Below, in pieces: positions 1-6,320 of a DNA stretch of 25,190 bases; within the stretch, counting starts at the first letter, position 1; each line of letters starts with the position of its first letter. Both the position numbers and the translations under genes were made by a program. This DNA is from JAAYZQ01 sp034428935. GTDB taxonomy: Bacteria > Chloroflexota > Anaerolineae > JAAYZQ01. The stretch covers positions 1 to 25,190 of the forward strand of contig DAOUHB010000123.1 in assembly GCA_034428935.1 (NCBI GenBank), given 5' to 3'. Below the pieces are notes generated by a model, which was not told the origin of the DNA, did not search any database, and saw only the letters and a program-made list of their open reading frames with translations.

Positions 1-385
1 CCAGGCTTGCCCCCAGTAGCAAGCTGCTCGACGCGCCCTCCCGGTCCTTTCGGTTCCAGAGGAGGGAGGGCAAGAGGATCAGAAAGCAGGCGACCCCCAG
101 CCCGGCGACGAGCATCCTACCCCGCGTATCGAGCAGCGTTTCGGCCACCCGGCACAGGAGCATCAACTCGCCGACGAGCACCAGCGGCCACCCGGAGAGT
201 CCTCTTGGCAAGAAGAGCAGGATCAAGGGGGAAAAGAGAAACAGGATGCTGACGATTTCGACAGGGATGCTGGTGCCCATCAATCCAAAGGCATAGATGG
301 CCTCGACAAAATCCGAGATCAGTTGGAAGAAGAACAGGAGAATGAGGCTGTAGAGCGCGACCTGGAGCATATTCTGTTTTTTCAT
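1..385 (-). CDS. Multi-pass membrane protein, N-terminal part (cut by window edge)
   Basis: An open minus-strand frame runs from ATG at 385 to the window edge without a stop, so 128 codons are visible and the C-terminus is missing. The start is supported by GGAG seven bases upstream; an in-frame ATG at 400 has no such site. The peptide begins MKKQNMLQVALYSLILL and has about four hydrophobic stretches, near residues 7-27, 40-60, 66-80 and 92-111. The last is followed by a charged segment (NRKDREG), so this could be a membrane anchor on a larger protein. I do not recognise the family. A good promoter lies at 482-510 with a hairpin in the leader at 439-463, so the gene appears to be transcribed alone, divergently from the remnants to its right. 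Confidence 0.7.
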   Translation of the reverse strand, partial: MKKQNMLQVALYSLILLFFFQLISDFVEAIYAFGLMGTSIPVEIVSILFLFSPLILLFLPRGLSGWPLVLVGELMLLCRVAETLLDTRGRMLVAGLGVACFLILLPSLLWNRKDREGASSSLLLGASL

Positions 386-438
386 GCTTTGACTCCGCAT
401 TTGTTGGGGCTCACCGCCCGCTTTCAATGGCCGGGAAA

Positions 439-463
439 CGCTCCCTGATGCGACCCGGGAGCG
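439..463 (-). other. Hairpin in the 5' leader of the left-edge gene
   Basis: A perfect 7-bp inverted repeat, CGCTCCC and GGGAGCG, with an 11-base loop lies between the promoter (482-510) and the ATG (385). It could stabilise the leader or bind a regulator. It resembles no riboswitch I know, and no U-run follows it. Confidence 0.35.
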
Positions 464-481
464 ACCGGACGTGGCACGGTG

Positions 482-510
482 ATTATACCACAAGGTGTTG
501 GTACGGCCAA
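482..510 (-). promoter_or_regulatory. Sigma-70 promoter for the left-edge membrane protein
   Basis: Read on the minus strand: TTGGCC (-35, 505-510), a 17-bp spacer and a perfect TATAAT (-10, 482-487). Transcription would start near 475, about 90 bases before the ATG at 385. An inverted repeat CGCTCCC / GGGAGCG (439-445 and 457-463) lies in the resulting leader. Confidence 0.65.
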
Positions 511-723
511 TCAAGCGGACCTGCGCCTGCGGCAGGAGCCCCCGGCCCTCGCGGATCGGTCTCCCCTCGTTGCCCTTGAGCCCGGCGAGGAACGGCTCAG
601 TAGTCCCATGCCGCCATGATGTCAAGGATTGGTTGCAACGGATCGCCGTGTAATCAGGTTTGCCGTGCCGGCGCCTGGTCCACAAGACTTCTGTCGATGG
701 GGGACAGCGGCCAGGGCCGCAGC

Positions 724-752
724 TTGACCGATTTCCCCTTGCCCGCTACAAT
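724..752 (+). promoter_or_regulatory. Sigma-70 promoter of the radical SAM remnant, probably leaderless
   Basis: TTGACC (724-729), a 17-bp spacer and TACAAT (747-752). The expected transcription start, about 758-760, coincides with the first ATG (759) or sits just before the second (762), so the ancestral mRNA would have had almost no leader. The promoter survives although its gene is truncated. Confidence 0.55.
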
Positions 753-758
753 ACGTCC

Positions 759-830
759 ATGATGGCAAGGCGTGCAGCGTTCGTGCCCTACCGGCCAAAG
801 GCTATCCTGAACAAGGGCAAGCGGGCCGAT
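759..830 (+). pseudogene. N-terminal stub of a radical SAM (SPL-like / PA0069-type) gene
   Basis: The frame from ATG 759/762 encodes MMARRAAFVPYRPKAILNK followed by GKRAD. This matches the opening I recall for spore-photolyase-like radical SAM proteins, which read roughly 'PYRPKSILNKGKRADHWFW' before their CxxxCxxC cluster motif. The match stops after Ala-Asp at about 830; the frame then runs through unrelated sequence to a stop at 876-878, so the cysteine motif and the whole barrel are missing. The sequence directly after the break matches a different gene in another frame (MNT fragment). The simplest reading is a deletion that fused two neighbouring genes. Family assignment rests on a short segment recognised from memory. 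Confidence 0.5.
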
Positions 831-832
831 AT

Positions 833-976
833 TGGGGTATACCGCCCGATGCTTTCTTTCGTGCGGTGGCGGCCGTGACGGGCCTGAGTACAGAGTTCAA
901 GGTAGACCTTATCGATCCCCAGAACTGTCGGCCCGCTTTGCGACGTGCTATTGAGCGCGAAGGAGCTGCTGTGTGA
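833..976 (+). pseudogene. C-terminal fragment of an MNT-type nucleotidyltransferase (antitoxin of a HepT/MNT pair)
   Basis: A second frame, starting at the break, encodes WGIPPDAFFRAVAAVTGL, then STEFKVDLIDPQNC and a tail ending AIEREGAAV before TGA at 974-976. This resembles the end of minimal nucleotidyltransferases (MNT/MntA), whose VDLVD-like strand and EREG-type tail are typical. The GSxxxGxxxxxSDxDL active-site half is absent and there is no start codon, so it cannot be functional alone. It overlaps the next fragment as GTGTGA, the stop/start overlap expected of a translationally coupled antitoxin-toxin pair. In intact systems MNT modifies HepT and so neutralises it. Confidence 0.6.
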
Positions 977-1107
977 GCGATCGCCTGTTGCGACTGGCAA
1001 AGCGAATCCAGAGCGAGTGCCAAGATCTGGCCCGTGTCGTGGAGCGAGCACAGGCAGGCTGGCGCCGGGCTGAGAGATCAACAGACGATCTGTATCTTGA
1101 CCGTTGA
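973..1107 (+). pseudogene. Truncated HepT-like toxin, first 44 residues
   Basis: GTG at 973 opens a 44-residue frame, VSDRLLRLAKRIQSEC then QDLARVVERAQAGW, ending in DDLYLDR and TGA at 1105-1107. It matches the N-terminal helices of HepT-like (HEPN-type) ribonuclease toxins from Chloroflexota and Cyanobacteria, which continue after 'DDLYLD' for about 100 more residues. The RxxxxH (RX4-6H) catalytic motif of HEPN proteins lies in the missing part, so any product would be inactive. The start overlaps the stop of the MNT fragment, preserving the original operon junction. Sequence after 1107 shows no continuation in any frame. This is a dead toxin-antitoxin locus, not an active one. Confidence 0.65.
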
Positions 1108-1252
1108 CATATTGTCCCCAACGGTGCCAAAATATCGATACACAGAAGTAGGGATGATCCGGAACCTGGGCAGAACAGCTACCGCCTTGCCGACCTGAAA
1201 GGATCGGGCGTGCCCTCGGGGATCCATACGGCGCCGTCCAAGGGAAAAAGCG

Positions 1253-1281
1253 TTGACATGCTCTTCGACCCGTGCTAGAAT
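1253..1281 (+). promoter_or_regulatory. Consensus-like sigma-70 promoter upstream of the M23 peptidase region
   Basis: Perfect TTGACA (1253-1258), a 17-bp spacer and TAGAAT (1276-1281). The expected start is near 1288, giving a leader of about 265 bases to the M23 peptidase gene, or about 40 bases to the small GTG frame at 1329. The two genes after the peptidase lie 50 and 16 bases downstream of their neighbours, so this promoter may serve all three. Confidence 0.65.
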
Positions 1282-1328
1282 GGGGCTGTAATCCTGACCG
1301 ACTTGGAACGACACATGGGGGAGTTGCT

Positions 1329-1538
1329 GTGAAGAGTGTCTTCGCTACCAGAGTGCCGGTGATTTCCGGTTCAATCCTTCTCCTGCCATTCTTGACCTTT
1401 AATCAGATAGACAGGCAGGCATTCCGCGCACGTGAAGATTTCCCGGTCACGCCCAGCGTACCAAATCACGCGTTCCAGCCGAAGCACTGCCCACCCTTGC
1501 CGCTGACGCGGCCGGGCTCGCGCTTGGAAACCACCTGA
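1329..1538 (+). CDS. Doubtful small frame between promoter and M23 gene
   Basis: A 69-codon frame starts at GTG 1329, preceded by GGGGGAG at a suitable distance and lying about 40 bases after a strong promoter. The N-terminus is mildly hydrophobic (PVISGSILLLPFLTF), like a weak signal or a single membrane segment. The second half is rich in Pro, Arg and Thr and looks non-coding. I recognise no family. It may be a short leader peptide, or the stump of a gene lost when the flanking remnants decayed. Position is its only real support. Confidence 0.2.
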   Translation: MKSVFATRVPVISGSILLLPFLTFNQIDRQAFRAREDFPVTPSVPNHAFQPKHCPPLPLTRPGSRLETT

Positions 1539-1553
1539 AAGGACCGTTCACCT

Positions 1554-2234
1554 ATGTCTGCACCGGTCGTCGTCGAATTCCCCCTCAGAGGTGAATGGAT
1601 CGCCCCCAACACACCTGGTAGGAGGGTCCCAAGCCACGGAACCCATATACTCGGCGAGACGTACGCCTACGACTTTGTCGGCGTAAACTCAGGAACCCGT
1701 GGAACGCGGTTTTATCGGGCCGGTCCCCTGCGCTATCTTTTGCTCGGCGTCCGCCTGCAAGAATGCTATGGCTGGGGGCGACCCATCTACTCCCCGTCGG
1801 ATGCGACCGTCGTTGTCGCCGAGGACGGCTGGCCCGAACGGAATCCTGTGCACCCCGTCAGGGACCTCGCCATCGCCCTCAAGCACGCTTACACGTTCGA
1901 CGAGAAGCGCATAATAGACTATCGCCTCCTGGCCGGGAACTATATCACTCTCGAGACCGTGAACGGCTACGCCGTCATCGCTCATGCACAGACTGGCTCC
2001 ATCCGCGTCTCCAAAGGAGACGCCGTCGCCTCCGGCCAGCATCTCGCCAACGTCGGGCATTCAGGCAACTCCACAGCGCCCCACCTCCACTTCCACCTGA
2101 TGGATCACCGGGACCCGCGCCTTGCGAAAGGCATCCCTTGCTGCTTCCGGGAGTACGAGGTTCTTCGCGACGGGGGATGGCAAGTCGTTCACGATGGCAT
2201 CCCAACACATAAGGACAAAATTCGCAAGCTGTGA
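1554..2234 (+). CDS. M23-family (LytM-like) metallopeptidase
   Basis: A 226-residue protein with the zinc-peptidase fold of LytM/lysostaphin-type enzymes, which normally cut peptide cross-links in peptidoglycan. The final motif H177-L-H-F-H181 after HSGNSTAP is the HxH metal/catalytic signature. SHGTH (27-31) with D40 in ETYAYDF fits the first metal site, and H144 in VIAHA the second catalytic His. No signal peptide or membrane segment is visible, so it is either cytoplasmic or exported by another route; this is unusual for a wall hydrolase and common in the short Chloroflexota members I recall. The ATG at 1554 has AAAGGA about ten bases upstream. It is the first of three same-strand genes with short gaps. 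The physiological substrate cannot be read from the sequence. Confidence 0.8.
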   Translation: MSAPVVVEFPLRGEWIAPNTPGRRVPSHGTHILGETYAYDFVGVNSGTRGTRFYRAGPLRYLLLGVRLQECYGWGRPIYSPSDATVVVAEDGWPERNPVHPVRDLAIALKHAYTFDEKRIIDYRLLAGNYITLETVNGYAVIAHAQTGSIRVSKGDAVASGQHLANVGHSGNSTAPHLHFHLMDHRDPRLAKGIPCCFREYEVLRDGGWQVVHDGIPTHKDKIRKL

Positions 2235-2284
2235 TGCCTGACAACTCGATGATGCCGACCCGGCCAGATAGGCGAGGCTAGAGC

Positions 2285-2818
2285 ATGTTATCCATTCTCG
2301 ACGATGAACGCATCCAAGATCCGGGGCCGGTCTTCCAGGTGACCGTCACGCTGAAAGACCTGCTGCAGATCGAGCACTGTCCGCGGGCGTGGCGCACGCT
2401 GGACCTGTACGTGGTACGTGACGGGCCGGTGGTGTTCTACGTGGGGCAGTCTCACGTGGCGTTTGACCGGGTGTGGTCGCACTTTTACGGTGGATTCAAG
2501 GCCCGATCGCTGCTCGGCAGATTGATCCTGTGCAACTGGCCGGCGTCGATGCATTGGACCGTGGAGCTGCTCAGCTCGCAGCTTATGCGATTTGCGGCGG
2601 TGGAGCACCAGCTCGACGCAGCAGAGCGTCTCCTGATCCAGGATCTGGCACCCTGCCTGAACGAGGCGTTGAACCGGCAGCCAACACCGCTGCCCGAGAT
2701 GTATCGCCCGCCGACGGCAACGCCGACCTGTCCCCGCAGCCCCAACAAGCTCATTCGTGAGGCCGGGTATGCCTTGAAGGCGGAGCAGCGGCGCCAGTGG
2801 CTGGAGACCGGCGGGTAA
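2285..2818 (+). CDS. GIY-YIG nuclease-like protein
   Basis: A 177-residue protein with the layout of a single GIY-YIG domain. DLYVVRDGPVVFYVGQS (40-56) supplies the two strands: LYV stands where GIY normally is, and YVG (52-54) is the YIG element. R62 in DRVWSHF occupies the catalytic arginine position, and E114 in AAERLLIQDLAPCLN with N126 provides the metal-binding Glu and the conserved Asn. These domains nick or cut DNA in repair, homing and restriction proteins. This one has no obvious extra DNA-binding domain beyond a Pro-rich linker and a basic C-terminal tail (about 135-177). It sits 50 bases after the peptidase and its TAA lies 16 bases before the acyltransferase start. No partner suggests restriction or mobility. 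Function beyond probable nuclease fold is unknown. Confidence 0.65.
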   Translation: MLSILDDERIQDPGPVFQVTVTLKDLLQIEHCPRAWRTLDLYVVRDGPVVFYVGQSHVAFDRVWSHFYGGFKARSLLGRLILCNWPASMHWTVELLSSQLMRFAAVEHQLDAAERLLIQDLAPCLNEALNRQPTPLPEMYRPPTATPTCPRSPNKLIREAGYALKAEQRRQWLETGG

Positions 2819-2834
2819 GGAGCCAAGCGCGACC

Positions 2835-4103
2835 GTGTCTGAGAGCGAAAAAAAGGAGAACCCGGTGCCCCTCCGGTCGACATCCCCTGGCGGTCGACTC
2901 GCTTACCTCGATTGGCTTAGATTCCTCGTCGTTCTGTCTTTGGCCCCGTTTCATGCATCCATCAGCTTCACGGGCATGGGTTCGGTATACGTGTACGATA
3001 GCCCGGTGCGAGATATTCTTCTGGCCGGCTCCCAACCTGTCGGTGTCGGGCCGCTTGTCCTCACCGAGTTTACCGTCTTCATGGATAATTGGTTCATGCA
3101 CCTGCTTTTCCTTGTGGCGGGCATCGGCGCCGCCCACTCGCTGCGGAAAAGAAGCGGTGCTCAGTTTCTTGGAGAGCGTTGCAACCGGCTGCTTCTCCCA
3201 CTTCTTTTTGGCACGGTGTTTGTGGTGTCCGTCCAATCGTGGCTGCGTGCTCTGTCCTTTGGCAGGTTTTCGGGCAGCTTCTTTGCGTTCTTCCCTTCAT
3301 TTTTCAACGGAATATACACGGGACCACAAAGCAGCGGGAACTATGACTGGGGACATCTCTGGTTCCTTGCATACCTCTTTGCTTTCTCGGCGCTGGCGCT
3401 GCCGTTGTTGCTTTCAATCCGGCGAAAAGGAGAAGCGTCTCGCATCCTTTCCGTTGCTCGTCATTTTGCCACGATGCCGTTGCTGTTACTCCCCGCACTC
3501 TGGACAGGCCTCCTGGAGGCGCTATTCAGACCGGGCTGGCCTGGAGCTTTTAACCTCGTCAGCGACTGGGCCAACGTCTCCATGTTCCTCTCCTTCTTCC
3601 TTGCGGGATACGTCGCGGGATCCGTACCGGAGTTGCTCCAGGCATTTGAGGTACACAGGCGGCCCGCCTTGATTCTTGGCGCCACAGCATTCCTTGCCAG
3701 GATTGCGACCTACGCATTGGTGGCTGTTCCGGACGGCTACAACGCGGCCAACGTTGTTGCGCAGGCGTTGCGAGGCATGGCCGCATACGGGCTTGTCATC
3801 GCTGCTATGGGCTATGGACGGCGTTACTTGAATGTGCAAGGCAAGATGTTGGGGATTGCCCGCGACCTCTCCTTCCCACTGTTCATCCTGCACTATGCTC
3901 CGCTCACTGCGGCGACGTACCTGCTGTTGAATAGCGGCCTGTCCATCTGGACCCGATGGCTTCTCGCCGTGGCCGTGTCGTGGAGTTTCGTAGCAGTGTT
4001 CACATTCCTGGCACGGTTCATACCACCGATCAGGAGTTTCTTTGGCATTCGGGAGCCATCGGTCAGGGCCAAACAGAGACCGGGACCCATCGCAAGTCGT
4101 TAA
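2835..4103 (+). CDS. Acyltransferase 3 family membrane protein
   Basis: A 422-residue integral membrane protein with about ten hydrophobic segments. RLAYLDWLRFLVVLSLAPFH (21-40) is the hallmark first helix of acyltransferase 3 (OafA/MdoC-like) proteins, with the family Asp-x-x-Arg and the conserved His (D26, R29, H40). These enzymes move acyl groups such as acetyl or succinyl across the membrane onto sugars of glycans, lipids or antibiotics. The start is GTG at 2835, with AAGGAG overlapping the stop of the preceding gene about 13 bases upstream. It follows the GIY-YIG gene closely and is probably co-transcribed with it. The acceptor is unknown; no glycosyltransferase or polysaccharide genes are nearby. 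A hydrophilic, Arg-rich tail follows the last helix. Confidence 0.85.
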   Translation: MSESEKKENPVPLRSTSPGGRLAYLDWLRFLVVLSLAPFHASISFTGMGSVYVYDSPVRDILLAGSQPVGVGPLVLTEFTVFMDNWFMHLLFLVAGIGAAHSLRKRSGAQFLGERCNRLLLPLLFGTVFVVSVQSWLRALSFGRFSGSFFAFFPSFFNGIYTGPQSSGNYDWGHLWFLAYLFAFSALALPLLLSIRRKGEASRILSVARHFATMPLLLLPALWTGLLEALFRPGWPGAFNLVSDWANVSMFLSFFLAGYVAGSVPELLQAFEVHRRPALILGATAFLARIATYALVAVPDGYNAANVVAQALRGMAAYGLVIAAMGYGRRYLNVQGKMLGIARDLSFPLFILHYAPLTAATYLLLNSGLSIWTRWLLAVAVSWSFVAVFTFLARFIPPIRSFFGIREPSVRAKQRPGPIASR

Positions 4104-4417
4104 AGCCGCCTTCACCATCCCCCGGCGACAAGCGGGCGCCGGACAAGCGGATCGTCGAGGGCTGGTCCACGAAGGTGGCTCGGACTATCGAGGCGCTACG
4201 GGTAGAGCAGAACGTGGGGCTGCTCTGGTGGCCGATGGAGCCTCAAATTGATCGTGTTTCAAAAATCGATTCCCTTTACTTGACAGGTTCCGCGCTTGGC
4301 CTATACTGTGGCTGGTGTAGTGTCGCCGAACGGTCCGCAGAAGAATGTGTCAGGTTGCCCAATTGGGGGCCAAGACGGAACCCACACAGCAGTCACGCTC
4401 TGGAGAGGCAATCAAAG
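4104..4417 (+). other. 314-base gap with possible coding remnant and one promoter
   Basis: No intact gene. In the frame leading into the methyltransferase, 4134-4253 encodes a plausible peptide (DKRIVEGWSTKVARTIEALR and following) with a high share of G/C in third codon positions, so it may be a remnant of a lost gene's C-terminus; I cannot name it. After it the base composition falls and a good promoter (4280-4307) appears. Confidence 0.3.
4280..4307 (+). promoter_or_regulatory. Near-consensus sigma-70 promoter of the methyltransferase gene
   Basis: Perfect TTGACA (4280-4285), a 16-bp spacer and TATACT (4302-4307). The expected start is near 4314, about 104 bases before the ATG at 4418. It shows that the methyltransferase gene begins at 4418 and not within the upstream acyltransferase gene. 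Confidence 0.7.
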
Positions 4418-5029
4418 ATGAGCACCGATCTCGTGTTTCGCCTTCTTTTCATTCTCGCCGCCATCGCCCAGGCCGCGATCCGGATCTACTTCCAGTCCCG
4501 GATCCTGCCTGAACAAGCCCGGACAAAGGTCACGGGACAGACCTGGCGGCTAATCCCTGGGGCCTTTGCCGCCCTGACTGTCCTCGTGTTCGGCTTTGCC
4601 TTCATATTCTTCCCCAATGCCTTCGCCTGGTCCTACGCAGATTTTCCAGATTGGCTCCGGTGGACAGGGGCCATCCTTCTCCTCGGTGGTGTTACCCTTC
4701 TTGCGGTAGCCCATCACCATCTCGGCAAGTCATTTCACTCCCTCGTCGTTCAGAAGTCCGGTCAGATCCTCGTCGAGAGCGGGCCCTATCGCCTTGTCCG
4801 CCACCCGATCTATACGGCATACGTGCTCAGTTACTTTGGTGGTGGTCTGCTCGCGTCCAGCCTCGTTCTCACCCTCATTCCTGGGCCGCTCTACATCCTA
4901 TTCGTCGCGTTGAGGCTTGCAGAAGAGGAAGCTGTCATGATCGAACAGTTCGGCCCCGAGTACCGCGACTATATGAGCAAAACCGGCCGCTTCCTGCCCC
5001 GCCTGGGAGGACCTCGCCGGGACGCCTGA
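4418..5029 (+). CDS. Isoprenylcysteine carboxyl methyltransferase (ICMT)-family membrane protein
   Basis: A 203-residue protein with about five membrane segments. GPYRLVRHP (122-130) followed by Y132 and a later RLAEEEAVMIEQFG with YRDYMSKTGRFLPR (166-195) is the SAM-binding C-terminal half shared by ICMT, phospholipid methyltransferases and NnrU-like proteins. In eukaryotes ICMT methylates prenylated cysteines; bacterial members have varied or unknown substrates, including lipids. The reading frame is open far upstream, but ATG 4418 is chosen because GGAGAGG lies upstream, a strong promoter stands at 4280-4307, and the family homology begins here. It appears monocistronic. The exact substrate is not inferable. 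Confidence 0.85.
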   Translation: MSTDLVFRLLFILAAIAQAAIRIYFQSRILPEQARTKVTGQTWRLIPGAFAALTVLVFGFAFIFFPNAFAWSYADFPDWLRWTGAILLLGGVTLLAVAHHHLGKSFHSLVVQKSGQILVESGPYRLVRHPIYTAYVLSYFGGGLLASSLVLTLIPGPLYILFVALRLAEEEAVMIEQFGPEYRDYMSKTGRFLPRLGGPRRDA

Positions 5030-5381
5030 ACAATGCCAGGACAAGGGAGACGACGCTATGGGCGACCCTGGTGCCCTGCTGCGTGCTCAGAAGGGTGAGC
5101 TGACCGGAATCGATCTCCCATAGGACTTGCTCAGGCAACTTTTGCAAGAGACCCTGGGCACCGGGGTCGAGCTGGTCGGCTGTCAGATTGGCAATCAGCT
5201 CCACGACTATCTGGTTCTGTTGCTCCGACTCGATCATCCTGCGTTGGAAGTCGTCCCCAAGCTTGCGGGACCTGAAGCGCCATGTCTGATCCCCGCTTCC
5301 GGTCGAGCATCTGAGGAGTAATGGCCGTTCCACGGCCGCCAGGAAAGAGATCTGCCCGCCGCCGCCCCGCCTTCCGGCCAC
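4935..5381 (-). pseudogene. Coding-like minus-strand remnant of unknown identity
   Basis: A minus-strand frame opening with GTG at 5381 runs to a stop at 4935, inside the 3' end of the opposing methyltransferase gene. Its central part (about 5040-5290) has strong G/C bias in third codon positions and a natural, helical composition: RKLGDDFQRRMIESEQQNQI, then LIANLTADQLDPGAQGLLQK and LPEQVLWEIDSGQLTLL. The first about 35 residues (Gly/Arg-rich) and the last about 40, which overlap the methyltransferase, do not look coding. I read it as the middle of a decayed gene that has lost its start. I do not recognise the family. Confidence 0.3.
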
Positions 5382-5402
5382 CCTCCCCTGGTCGCGGCCA
5401 TT

Positions 5403-5431
5403 TTGTCACAGCATTGTCACGGCCCTATCAT
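5403..5431 (+). promoter_or_regulatory. Sigma-70 promoter of the TauE gene, with doubled TTGTCAC
   Basis: TTGTCA (5403-5408), a 17-bp spacer and TATCAT (5426-5431). A second TTGTCAC copy at 5414-5420, 11 bp after the first (5403-5409), could be a second -35 or a regulator site. The expected start is near 5438, about 57 bases before the ATG at 5495. Confidence 0.55.
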
Positions 5432-5448
5432 GGCGCCTATCACCTGAC

Positions 5449-5458
5449 TTGTATACAA
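5449..5458. promoter_or_regulatory. Palindrome TTGTATACAA, candidate GntR-type operator of the TauE gene
   Basis: A perfect 10-bp palindrome lies about 10-20 bases after the expected transcription start and before the ribosome site. TTGTATACAA-like sites are typical of FCD-type GntR repressors. The position suits repression by roadblock. No GntR gene is present in the window, so the regulator would be elsewhere. Confidence 0.4.
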
Positions 5459-5494
5459 TGAGCCAACCCGTTTCTCGGAGAGAGGCAGCGTGGC

Positions 5495-6277
5495 ATGGAA
5501 GAGATCGTGACTCAGAATAGCAGTATTCTGCTCTTTGTTGTCGTTGGCTTTATCGGCCAGATGATCGATGGTGGCCTGGGCATGGCCTACGGCGTCAGTG
5601 CCAACTCGGTTCTCCTCGCCTTTGGCATTCCCCCCAAACTGGCCAGCGCCAGTGTCCACGCCGCGGAGGTCGTCACCACGGCCATCTCGGGTTTTTCCCA
5701 TGCCCAGGTGGGTAACGTGGACAGGCGCCTGGTCCTGAGGCTCATTCTGCCGGGCGTCGTGGGCGGTGTCAGCGGCGCCTACCTGCTGACGCAGGTCAAC
5801 GGCGATATGATCAAGCCCTTCATCGCCATCTATCTGCTGATCATGGGCCTGGTGATCCTGGTTCGGGCATTCATGAAAATCGTCGAATCCGAGATCAAGA
5901 AGGGACTCATCCCTCCCCTGGCGATTTTCGGAGGTTTTTTCGACGCCATTGGCGGTGGCGGATGGGGCCCCATCGTTACGACCACGCTGGTGGCCACCGG
6001 CAAGAAGCCCCGCTTTGCCATCGGCTCGGTCAACCTCAGCGAGTTCTTTGTGACCCTCTCCATGTCGGTGACGTTCATCCTGACCATCGGCAACCTGGTC
6101 GACTACTGGCGCATCATCCTGGGCCTCCTCATCGGCGGAGCCATTGCCGCTCCCCTGGCCGCGTACGCCTGCAAGTGGATCCCGCAGAAGGTCATGATGA
6201 TCCTGGTCGGCCTGCTGATCGTCTTTCTCCAGGTGCGCACCTTGCTCGGCATCTGGTTCGGCATCAAGATCCTGTAG
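5495..6277 (+). CDS. TauE/SafE-family sulfite/organosulfonate exporter
   Basis: A 260-residue membrane protein with about eight hydrophobic segments in two repeats. Each repeat opens with the family's Asp-Gly-rich motif: DGGLGMAYGV (25-34) and DAIGGGGWGP (150-159). Members carry sulfite, sulfoacetate or related sulfur anions across the membrane; in staphylococcal cst operons a TauE protein exports sulfite formed by persulfide oxidation. The ATG at 5495 follows GAGAGG. It converges with the YeeE-half/CstB-like operon, separated from it by only 43 bases. The context makes sulfite efflux the best guess for this copy. Substrate cannot be fixed from the sequence, since the family is broad. Confidence 0.85.
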   Translation: MEEIVTQNSSILLFVVVGFIGQMIDGGLGMAYGVSANSVLLAFGIPPKLASASVHAAEVVTTAISGFSHAQVGNVDRRLVLRLILPGVVGGVSGAYLLTQVNGDMIKPFIAIYLLIMGLVILVRAFMKIVESEIKKGLIPPLAIFGGFFDAIGGGGWGPIVTTTLVATGKKPRFAIGSVNLSEFFVTLSMSVTFILTIGNLVDYWRIILGLLIGGAIAAPLAAYACKWIPQKVMMILVGLLIVFLQVRTLLGIWFGIKIL

Positions 6278-6320
6278 GCTCGGTCCTCTCGATAGGGAAG
6301 GGCGAGGCAGGCTCTTGCGG

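Noticed and set aside
759..1107. An active toxin-antitoxin or defence system
   Set aside because: Both HepT and MNT parts lack their catalytic segments, so this is a remnant only.
2797..3672. A 291-residue plus-strand frame
   Set aside because: It lies in another frame of the acyltransferase gene and has a Ser/Arg/Cys-rich, unnatural composition.
3956..4417. Open frame upstream of the methyltransferase, giving a 357-residue product
   Set aside because: It would overlap the acyltransferase gene by about 150 bases. A near-consensus promoter and a ribosome site support ATG 4418, where family similarity begins.
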